Source of the DNA: JBGTBQ01 sp041749275
GTDB taxonomy: Bacteria; Acidobacteriota; Blastocatellia; Pyrinomonadales; Pyrinomonadaceae
Reading direction: 5' to 3'
Length of the DNA: 5,804 nucleotides
Assembly: GCA_041749275.1 (NCBI GenBank)
Contig: JBGTBQ010000365.1
Location: 1-5,804, forward strand
Shown: positions 1-4,480 of the stretch, piece by piece
How the letters are laid out: every line of letters begins with the position of its first letter
Numbering within the stretch: position 1 is the first letter of the stretch
The notes under the pieces: generated by a model
Seen by the model: the letters and a program-made list of their open reading frames with translations, nothing else
Database searches by the model: none
Told to the model about the DNA's origin: nothing
Program-made: the position numbers and the translations under genes

Positions 1-740
1 AGGACGACCGCGGCCATCACCGCCCCGCGCGTCGCGCGGAGCGCCTCGTGGGCGGTCAACAGGACTTCATCGAGCGGCTCGCCGTCCCAACCTTCGAGCG
101 CGTCGCGCGCGGCGTCGGCTGCTTTTTGCGCGCCCGGACCATGACCGAGTCCGTCCACCACGACATAGAGCGTCTCACCGTTGCTCTCGATGATGAAGTA
201 GGCGTCGCCGTTCATCTCCTCGCCGGGGCGCGGGCGGCTCCATGCGCCGACCCGTTTGAGCAACTCCCGCTCGCCTTCCCGCGGACGCGCGGAGCCGGCC
301 CACTTGCGACCGAGGATAGCCGTGCCGTGCGTCGTGCGGGGCGAGCCGGGAAGCCGCCGCGTCTGCCCGCTCACGGTCGAGTAGGCGTCGAACTCGTCCA
401 TCAGCCGCCGCACCGCGCCGAGACCCGCGCCCAAGCTCCCGCCCGAAGAGACGCCGTCGCGCACGGCGCGTTCGAGGTCGTAGATGCCCGGCCCCTTATC
501 GCAGTAGAAAAGCTCCAGCCCGTGCGCCGCCGCGTCTTCATCGAGCGTGGTCGTCCAGTGGAGGAGTCCGCCGCCGCTGGCGTAGCGCGCGGCGTTCGTG
601 CCGATTTCCTGCACCACGATGTCAATCTCGGCCAACTCGTCGCCCGCGAACCCCAAGCCCTTCGCATAGCGATGCACCGCGCGCCGCGCCGTCCCGACCT
701 GCGCCTCATCCGTGATGATTTGTGAGTGGAAATTCCGCAT
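1..740 (-). CDS. RsbT-like ATPase fused to RsbX/SpoIIE-type PP2C phosphatase (partial, runs off left edge)
   Basis: I translated this frame by hand from the ATG at 740; 246 codons are open to the window edge with no stop, so the C-terminus is missing. Residues about 1-145 are a GHKL/HATPase_c_2 domain of the RsbT/RsbW kind: N-box EIGTNAARY (Asn49), G1 box DKGPGI (81-86) and G2 box SSGGSLGAGLG (98-108), followed by RRLMDEFD as in RsbT. Residues about 165 onward match the start of a PP2C_SIG/RsbX phosphatase, with metal-site motifs NGDAYF (Asp179) and VVDGLGHGPGA (Asp196). By family knowledge the ATPase half binds or phosphorylates STAS proteins and the phosphatase half removes phosphate from Ser/Thr of such proteins. 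It is the fourth gene after rsbR-rsbS-rsbT, the position where RsbX-like phosphatases occur, so a reset role on RsbS/RsbR is inferred. There is no in-frame alternative start upstream before a stop at 807-809, and no Shine-Dalgarno at ATG 740, because a hairpin repeat ends 7 bases before it. Confidence 0.9.
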   Translation of the reverse strand, partial: MRNFHSQIITDEAQVGTARRAVHRYAKGLGFAGDELAEIDIVVQEIGTNAARYASGGGLLHWTTTLDEDAAAHGLELFYCDKGPGIYDLERAVRDGVSSGGSLGAGLGAVRRLMDEFDAYSTVSGQTRRLPGSPRTTHGTAILGRKWAGSARPREGERELLKRVGAWSRPRPGEEMNGDAYFIIESNGETLYVVVDGLGHGPGAQKAADAARDALEGWDGEPLDEVLLTAHEALRATRGAVMAAVV

Positions 741-747
741 GATGAAA

Positions 748-838
748 GGATGAAGGATGAAGGATGAGGGATGAAGAAGAGGCTGCTCACCGCCGGTTGA
801 GCGGTATTACTTCATCCCTCATCCTTCATCCTTCATCC
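748..838. repeat. Heptamer-built inverted repeat (28-bp perfect stem, 35-nt spacer)
   Basis: Arms 748-775 and 811-838 are exact reverse complements over 28 bases. Each arm consists of four 7-base units, GGATGAA three times and GGATGAG once, so the hairpin is also a short tandem repeat. The 35-nt spacer contains a smaller GCTCA/TGAGC pairing. It fills most of the 105-base gap between the rsbT stop and the start of the phosphatase fusion. In the operon mRNA the stem would end 7 nt before the fusion's AUG and could limit ribosome access, stop RNA decay or attenuate transcription. There is no T-run typical of an intrinsic terminator. It looks like a dispersed intergenic element, which needs the rest of the genome to confirm. 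Confidence 0.9.
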
Positions 839-845
839 ATGCTTT

Positions 846-1244
846 TCAGAGCCAGCGCACGACCGTCACACAGGTGCCGCCCCCGACTGTAGAGACGATC
901 TCGAACTCGTCCACGAGTCGCTTCGTGCCGGGCAGTCCCTTGCCGAGGCCGCGACCCGTGGAGAAACCATCGCGCATCGCCGCCGCGATGTCGGGGATGC
1001 CGGGGCCATCGTCCTCGAAAATCAGGCGCAAGCCCTGTCGCCCGGCGGCGCTCTGGAAAGGCTGTGCGATCATGCGCCCGCGCCCGCCATACTTGATGAC
1101 GTTGCGCGCCAGCTCCGAGGCCACGGTGGACAGGCGCGTCTGATCCACGAGGCCGAAGCCAATCGCGGCGGCGATGCGGCGCGTTTCGTTGCGCGCGACG
1201 ACGATGTCGTGCTCGTCGTCAAGGACGATTGATCTGCTCGGCAA
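846..1244 (-). CDS. rsbT: RsbT, serine/threonine kinase and stressosome switch protein
   Basis: This 132-residue protein closely resembles Bacillus subtilis RsbT (133 residues) end to end. RsbT is a GHKL-fold kinase that is held by the RsbR/RsbS complex, phosphorylates it on stress, and once free activates a PP2C phosphatase such as RsbU. Visible motifs are the N-box SELARNVIKYGG (43-54, Asn48), the G1 box EDDGPGIPDI (77-86), the G2 box DGFSTGRGLGKGLPG (92-106) and the RsbT-type stretch TKRLVDEFEIVS. The N-terminal DIVVAR and GFGLVDQTRLST also match RsbT. The chosen start is TTG at 1244: it places 12 residues before DIV, as against 13 in the Bacillus protein, and a GAGGAG lies 10 nt upstream. 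It overlaps the end of rsbS by 26 bases, which suggests translational coupling. All ATP-binding residues are present, so I expect an active kinase. Confidence 0.96.
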   Translation of the reverse strand: MPSRSIVLDDEHDIVVARNETRRIAAAIGFGLVDQTRLSTVASELARNVIKYGGRGRMIAQPFQSAAGRQGLRLIFEDDGPGIPDIAAAMRDGFSTGRGLGKGLPGTKRLVDEFEIVSTVGGGTCVTVVRWL

Positions 1245-1641
1245 ACGCGCTCAACTCCTCTTCGCCGTCCTCGTCAATGCCGAACTCTCCACGCAGCAGG
1301 CGGATGCCTTCGTCCACGTTGAGCACCGTGTCCACACCGCGCAGTTCCAGCCCCAACTCGACCAGCGTGATGGCGACCGCCGGCTGCATCCCGACGACGA
1401 CGGTGCGCGCGTCCATGATCCGCGCCATCGCCGCGATGTCGGAGAGCACGCGCCCGATAAAGGAGTCCACCATCTCCAAGAGCGAAATATCTATCAGCAC
1501 GCCGCGCGCGCCAGTCCGCTCAAGCTCCGACAGGATGCGTTCCTGCAAGTGCATCACCGTCTGGTCGTCCATGTCCACCTGAATCGGCACGATCAGCACG
1601 CGGCCAACTTTTAAGATCGGAATACGTTGCGATCCATCCAT
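1219..1641 (-). CDS. rsbS: RsbS, STAS-domain stressosome scaffold and RsbT antagonist
   Basis: This is a 140-residue single STAS-domain protein strongly similar to Bacillus RsbS (about 121 residues). The N-terminal IPILKVGRVLIVPIQ and DDQTV, the central VLIDISLLEMVDSFIGRVL, and QPAVAITLVELGLEL are hallmarks of the family. The phosphorylated serine of Bacillus RsbS (Ser59) corresponds to Ser60 in MVDSFI, so the RsbT target site is intact. RsbS forms the core of the stressosome with RsbR and sequesters RsbT; its phosphorylation releases the kinase. The start is ATG 1641, with AAGGA 11 nt upstream. It begins 53 bases after the rsbR stop and ends inside rsbT. A roughly 20-residue acidic extension (about 120-140, rich in D and E) goes beyond the Bacillus protein. 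Its codons carry the ribosome binding site and start of rsbT. Confidence 0.97.
   Translation of the reverse strand: MDGSQRIPILKVGRVLIVPIQVDMDDQTVMHLQERILSELERTGARGVLIDISLLEMVDSFIGRVLSDIAAMARIMDARTVVVGMQPAVAITLVELGLELRGVDTVLNVDEGIRLLRGEFGIDEDGEEELSAFAEQINRP
1255..1260 (-). promoter_or_regulatory. Ribosome binding site of rsbT, inside rsbS
   Basis: GAGGAG on the minus strand lies 10 nt before the TTG at 1244 and inside the acidic C-terminal tail codons of rsbS. It is the main reason for choosing the TTG start, since no ATG is available nearby. Confidence 0.6.
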
Positions 1642-1694
1642 CCGTCGTTGTGTCCTTTCGCTTCGCGCGGCGACTCAGATGCGCCCGCCATGGT

Positions 1695-2705
1695 TCAGAA
1701 CTTGTTGGGCGTGGCTTCGCCATGTTCCCGGCGTCGGTTCGCCTCGTTGACGCCCGCGCCCTGTTCGGCGAAGCCGGAGGCGGCAGCTTTACCTGACGCC
1801 TCCGTCCCGTTCGAGATGCGCGCCAGCGCCTTCGACGAGACGACGGTGCGCCCGCTCATTTCGAGCGCGAGCTTGATGCCGTCGGACATCTGCGCGCGGG
1901 TCGTGATCTGCGAGAGGTCTATGCCGAGTTGCACCATCGTCTGCGCGATGGCCGGTGAGACGCCCGTCAGGATGCAGCGCGCGCCCATCAGCCGCGCCGC
2001 CGTGACGGTCTTGATGAGATGGTTGGCGACGAGCGTGTCCATCGTCCGCACGCCGGTGATGTCGAGGATGGCGATGGTGGAACTGGTCTCGACGATTTTT
2101 TGGAGCAGCGCCTCCATCATCATCTGCGCGCGGCGCGAATCGAGCGTGCCGATGATGGGGAGCGTCAGGATTTTGTCCCAGACCTTGATGACCGGCGTCG
2201 AGAGTTCGAGCATGTCGGCGCGCTGCTGGCGGATAATCTCCTCGCGCGAGCGGATGAAGTTCTGCACCATCACGAGGCCCATCTTGTCTAAGAGGCGCGT
2301 GAAGTAGGTCATCTCGTTGATGAGCGCCGTGCTGTCGCCATTGAGTTCCTCGGCGAGAAGCGGGATGACGACGTTGCGGAGCGCGAGCACGTAGGTCGCG
2401 TTCTCGGTCGGCGTGTAGCCCTTGACGGCGCGGATGTGCGAAATCTCGTTGAGATAGGCGCGCAGGTCGTCGAAGGCCGCGTGCTCGAAATCCGACTCGC
2501 CGGAGTCGCGGACGCCCTGCGCGAGCATGTCCAGCACCTGCCGCGACTGCCGGCGCAGCTCCTTCTTCGAGATCAATTCGTCGCGGAATTCGTCCGCTTC
2601 GAGCCGCTCCTTGATCCAGAGGTTGAGAATCTCGTCGCGGCGCGTCGAGAGAATGGCGACGATGCGCCGCTCTTCGGTTTGAGTAGTCGTTTCCTGATCC
2701 GCCAT
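1695..2705 (-). CDS. rsbR: RsbR-family stressosome sensor/co-antagonist (RsbRD-type N-terminus plus STAS)
   Basis: From ATG 2705 this is a 336-residue protein. Residues about 10-160 look like the helical RsbRD_N domain (around ILNLWIKERL and LISKKELRRQSRQVLDML), not the globin-like domain of Bacillus RsbRA. Residues about 165-280 form a STAS domain closely matching RsbR paralogs. The two threonines phosphorylated in RsbRA (Thr171 and Thr205) align with Thr187 in LPIIGTLD and Thr224 in RTMDTLVANH. RsbR proteins build the stressosome with RsbS, and their N-terminal domains are thought to sense or gate the stress signal; the signal here is unknown. The last 45 residues (about 292-336), rich in Ala, Gly and charge, exceed the usual length and look disordered. 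A GTG at 2762 is an in-frame alternative that would add 19 basic residues. I prefer ATG 2705 because the homology begins after it, though its Shine-Dalgarno (AGAAGA) is weak. It is the first gene of the operon. Confidence 0.95.
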   Translation of the reverse strand: MADQETTTQTEERRIVAILSTRRDEILNLWIKERLEADEFRDELISKKELRRQSRQVLDMLAQGVRDSGESDFEHAAFDDLRAYLNEISHIRAVKGYTPTENATYVLALRNVVIPLLAEELNGDSTALINEMTYFTRLLDKMGLVMVQNFIRSREEIIRQQRADMLELSTPVIKVWDKILTLPIIGTLDSRRAQMMMEALLQKIVETSSTIAILDITGVRTMDTLVANHLIKTVTAARLMGARCILTGVSPAIAQTMVQLGIDLSQITTRAQMSDGIKLALEMSGRTVVSSKALARISNGTEASGKAAASGFAEQGAGVNEANRRREHGEATPNKF

Positions 2706-2759
2706 CTTTTTCTTCTTTTGGACGCACCGGCGCAAACGCTCCGGGAGGCGCCCTCCTTT

Positions 2760-2769
2760 CACACGTGTG
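2760..2769. promoter_or_regulatory. 10-bp perfect palindrome in the rsbR leader
   Basis: CACACGTGTG is fully self-complementary and lies about 55 bases before the rsbR ATG, downstream of the proposed promoter. It could be a protein-binding site, but a 10-base palindrome can arise by chance and no second copy is present nearby. Function is not established. Confidence 0.2.
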
Positions 2770-2822
2770 TCCTGACGGGGAGATTGCCGATACGGAAATT
2801 GTGGGGGCTGAAAAGCTTGCCT

Positions 2823-2852
2823 ATCTTAACATCGCGGCGGGGAAAACATGAA
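2823..2852 (-). promoter_or_regulatory. Candidate promoter of the rsbRST operon
   Basis: On the minus strand TGTTAAGAT (2831-2823) resembles an extended -10 box, with TG one base before TAAGAT, and a weak -35-like TTCATG (2852-2847) sits 18 bases upstream. It would give a leader of roughly 110 nt before rsbR. The -35 match is only 3 of 6, so the call rests on the extended -10. I did not see a SigB-type GTTTAA/GGGTAT pair. Confidence 0.3.
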
Positions 2853-2958
2853 AGGGGGAGGGAGGTGCGGGAGGCAGCCGACAGGAACAGGGGGCGGAAG
2901 GCGGGAGGCAGGTCGTTGCTTCGGGTTTATTTACACATCAGTGTGCGGACGGAGGTTT

Positions 2959-3032
2959 GGTCAGAACCGCCTGCGGTAGCGGGCGGGTGTGCCACACCTT
3001 AGACCCGCCCGCTACCGCAGGCGGTTCTGACC
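2959..3032. repeat. REP-like perfect inverted repeat (30-bp stem, 14-nt loop)
   Basis: Arms 2959-2988 and 3003-3032 are exact reverse complements over 30 bases, GC-rich, with a 14-nt loop. GGTGTG/CACACC at the loop side offers a short alternative fold. The element lies in the gap between the upstream end of the stressosome operon and the 3' end of the secreted-protein gene at 3140, so it could act as a structured 3' end for that gene's transcript. There is no adjoining T-run. The perfect arms suggest a recently copied or gene-converted dispersed element; genome-wide copies cannot be checked here. Confidence 0.92.
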
Positions 3033-3059
3033 CGTACATCCAAGTGAAATCCGATCTAG

Positions 3060-3100
3060 CCATCTGACATTTGGAATCTCCAAGCTCAAATGACAAATGG
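3060..3100. repeat. Short imperfect inverted repeat with CAAATGR heptamers
   Basis: Arms 3060-3073 and 3087-3100 pair at 12 of 14 positions. The right arm is two adjacent 7-base units, CAAATGA and CAAATGG, followed by CAAAAAC, so it resembles the other heptamer-built hairpins of this window in style but not in sequence. It sits just downstream of the stop codon at 3140 (minus) and may be a decayed copy of an intergenic element. Confidence 0.55.
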
Positions 3101-3139
3101 CAAAAACCTCTTCCCCGATTCCCGCCTTCCGCTCCTCAT

Positions 3140-3667
3140 CTACGGCTTCTTCTGCATCGTCACGGTGACCATCGGCTCGTCGCCCGGCGTGCGGCTGTAG
3201 GCGACCCAGAAGCCGGCCTTGGGATAGTCAACCCTGCGGTGAATCGAGCCGTCGGGCTTGGCTTCGGCTTCGGCGCCGAGGATTGACTTGCAGGTCGGAC
3301 TCTTGTCGCCGCCGAGGTAGTTGACGGAGATGGCGAAGACCTTCTTTTCGGCGTCGTAGAAGACCTGCGCCGACTCGTTGTCCGAGAAGGTATAGAAGTC
3401 CTGCCGGTCGCTCTTGTCGGCGGGGTCGCCCAGTTTCTTGCGCGCCTCGTCCGCCGCCATACCGATGCGGACGCCTTTGTACTCGTGGAAGGGCGGATCG
3501 TTCTTGTCGCCGTCTTCAGCGGGCGCTTTGCCGGCTGCCGGGGCGGCTTTTTGCTCGACCGCCGCGGCGCGCGACGGCGTCGTCAGTGAAGTCTGGATGG
3601 CGAGGGCGACCGGCAGAGACGAGAAGAGCAGGAAGCGTGTGATGCGTCGCACTGTAATTCGCAGCAT
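3140..3667 (-). CDS. Secreted/periplasmic protein with BamE/SmpA-like core, function unknown
   Basis: This is a 175-residue protein starting at ATG 3667, with AAGGAAGG 8 nt upstream. Residues 1-36 look like a Sec signal peptide: basic start, hydrophobic stretch FLLFSSLPVALAI, and an Ala-rich cleavage region near SRAAA. No lipobox cysteine is present, so it is probably soluble in the periplasm. Residues about 37-58 form an Ala/Pro/Lys/Asp linker. Residues about 60-118 (YKGVRIGMAADEARKKLG, then QDFYTF, QVFYD and VFAISVNYLGG) follow the pattern of BamE/SmpA or BLIP-fold domains, in which a GM-x-x-x-E-x-x-x-x-LG helix is followed by beta strands; this is a pattern judgement, not a search result. 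The last 55 residues, with one Cys (126), may add a second similar beta unit. It has its own promoter candidate and no operon partner. A specific function cannot be given. Confidence 0.88.
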   Translation of the reverse strand: MLRITVRRITRFLLFSSLPVALAIQTSLTTPSRAAAVEQKAAPAAGKAPAEDGDKNDPPFHEYKGVRIGMAADEARKKLGDPADKSDRQDFYTFSDNESAQVFYDAEKKVFAISVNYLGGDKSPTCKSILGAEAEAKPDGSIHRRVDYPKAGFWVAYSRTPGDEPMVTVTMQKKP

Positions 3668-3786
3668 GGGAAATACCTTCCTTCGAGAAGAGGTCAGTTA
3701 ACGTTTCAGGAGAATGCGGCTGGGCTGCGGAGTCGAGGCCGTTCGAGAAAACTTGTACTGCTGGCGCAGCCCCGATTGTGAGGCGG

Positions 3787-3816
3787 ACGATATGCCAACT
3801 ACACGGCCCAAGTCAA
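3787..3816 (-). promoter_or_regulatory. Candidate sigma70-type promoter of the secreted-protein gene
   Basis: On the minus strand TTGACT (3816-3811) matches the -35 consensus at 5 of 6, and TATCGT (3792-3787) matches the -10 at 4 of 6, with an 18-base spacer. Transcription would begin near 3780 and give a leader of about 113 nt before ATG 3667. Confidence 0.4.
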
Positions 3817-3867
3817 CATCAATTTGGCGGGCCGGGCCGGCACGCGGAAGGGCGCACTCATTCTCGT

Positions 3868-3895
3868 ATGACTTGGTTCGGGAAAGGCGTATAAT
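3868..3895 (+). promoter_or_regulatory. Candidate sigma70-type promoter reading towards the 78-residue membrane protein
   Basis: A perfect TATAAT stands at 3890-3895, preceded after 16 bases by ATGACT (3868-3873, 4 of 6 to TTGACA). A perfect -10 is uncommon by chance in such GC-rich DNA. Transcription would start near 3902, leaving an unusually long leader of about 180 nt before ATG 4081. The start of this transcript points away from the divergent promoter at 3787-3816. Confidence 0.5.
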
Positions 3896-3901
3896 GCGGG
3901 C

Positions 3902-3994
3902 ATAGCAACCGGGCCAGTGTGAAGGCGGGCGGAATCGGCCCGTCAGCGCGTGCCGCGCGAGCCGGCGGGCAGCCCGTCGCGCGCTAGGTTTTTT
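3902..3994 (+). ncRNA. Candidate structured leader or small RNA, about 93 nt
   Basis: Between the predicted transcription start and a T6 run lie two hairpins: a 7-bp stem (3924-3930 with 3938-3944, one G-U, 7-nt loop) and the terminator-like stem ending at 3985. A competing GCGCG-TGC-CGCGC hairpin (3946-3958) uses part of the second stem, which is the geometry of an attenuator. It matches no RNA family I can recognise; I compared it mentally with SRP RNA and cobalamin riboswitch cores without success. It may be a leader switch for the gene at 4081, a free small RNA, or chance structure in GC-rich DNA. Confidence 0.22.
3945..3994 (+). terminator. Intrinsic terminator-like hairpin with T6
   Basis: AGCGCG (3945-3950) can pair with CGCGCT (3980-3985); alternatively CGCGCGA (3954-3960) pairs with TCGCGCG (3977-3983), enclosing a CGGG/CCCG inner stem (3966-3969 with 3973-3976) and a 5-base bulge. 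After four or more bases comes TTTTTT at 3989-3994. It lies between the promoter and the start of the 78-residue gene, so full termination there would silence that gene. Confidence 0.38.
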
Positions 3995-4080
3995 CCGGTC
4001 CATCCCCCGCTCACGCGACCCGTTCGGCGAGTCCACTGATGGTTCACAACAACTAACGGTGAAAGGATGGAGGTTTGACT

Positions 4081-4317
4081 ATGAAGGGCATAGACATCCT
4101 GCTCTGGGTCGTCGGGGTGACTGCCGCCGGTTTTGCGATCTATGAGTTTATGCGGTTCGCAACGGCCAGAGACCCCGTGACGGGTTATCAGGACATGTGG
4201 GCGGGGACGGGCTACCTCTATGTAGGAATCGCTGCCGCCATCGTAGCCGGCATCTGTATCGTCTGGGCCTTCGTGCGGAGGCCACACGAGGTGGAGGAAA
4301 TCCACGTCACCAAGTAG
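4081..4317 (+). CDS. Small two-helix inner-membrane protein, unknown function
   Basis: This is a 78-residue protein. ATG 4081 is chosen because GGAGG (4069-4073) lies 7 nt upstream; a TTG six bases earlier in the same frame would ruin that spacing. Two hydrophobic segments are visible, residues about 4-22 (IDILLWVVGVTAAGFAIYE) and about 44-66 (TGYLYVGIAAAIVAGICIVW), joined by a polar loop containing RDPVTGYQDMWAG. The short tail is charged (RRPHEVEEIHVTK). With the positive RR after the second helix, both ends probably face the cytoplasm. I do not recognise the family. Good ribosome binding, codon use like its neighbours and a clear promoter support a real gene. It is single, divergent from the secreted-protein gene and convergent with the pentapeptide gene, and has a long structured leader. 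Confidence 0.8.
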   Translation: MKGIDILLWVVGVTAAGFAIYEFMRFATARDPVTGYQDMWAGTGYLYVGIAAAIVAGICIVWAFVRRPHEVEEIHVTK

Positions 4318-4332
4318 GAAGTAAAAAGTAAA

Positions 4333-4401
4333 AAGGCAAAAGGTAAAAGTAGAAGAGGACGAACTGCATCGTTCGTCTTCCGCGCTTTTGCCTTTTGCCT
4401 T
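4333..4401. repeat. A-rich heptamer inverted repeat between convergent genes
   Basis: Outer arms 4333-4349 and 4385-4401 pair at 16 of 17 positions. Inner arms 4358-4364 and 4371-4377 pair exactly (GACGAAC/GTTCGTC) around a 6-nt loop, with a few unpaired bases between. The left side reads as 7-base units such as GTAAAAA, GGCAAAA and GGTAAAA starting near 4321; the right side contains CTTTTGC twice. It lies 15 bases after the stop of the 78-residue gene and before the stop of the convergent pentapeptide gene, so it could act as a two-way transcription terminator or RNA 3'-end stabiliser. No second gene is visible in the 163-base gap. Confidence 0.8.
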
Positions 4402-4480
4402 ATATCTGGAACGGGCCGACCTTCTCACTCTATCTTCGCGCGCGGCGCGCTCGATAGCACGGCGCCATCCTGCTCACGCA

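Noticed and set aside
48..725. Plus-strand open frame of 225 codons
   Set aside because: It is antisense to the ATPase-phosphatase fusion, whose translation shows clear family motifs; its own translation is rich in Arg/Ala/Val with no recognisable domain.
1627..2307. Plus-strand open frame of 226 codons
   Set aside because: It is antisense to the well-supported rsbR and has no ribosome binding site or family pattern; long antisense frames are expected in GC-rich DNA.
2850..2912. Possible G-quadruplex in the G-rich tract upstream of rsbR
   Set aside because: Only three runs of three or more G occur close together before a loop of about 20 bases, so the standard four-run pattern is not met.
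2436..3002. Plus-strand open frame of 188 codons
   Set aside because: It runs from antisense of rsbR through a promoter region into an inverted repeat; its composition is not protein-like.
3714..3905. Plus-strand open frame of 63 codons with AGGAG just before its ATG
   Set aside because: The AGGAG is only about one base from the ATG, too close to work, and the frame contains the promoter boxes of both neighbouring genes.
3902..3994. Cobalamin riboswitch or SRP RNA
   Set aside because: A GGAATC loop and GC-rich stems looked suggestive, but the conserved cores of both families are missing.
3698..4036. Minus-strand open frame of 112 codons in the divergent gap
   Set aside because: It spans both candidate promoters and the terminator-like hairpin, is very Arg/Ser/Pro-rich, and lacks a convincing ribosome binding site.
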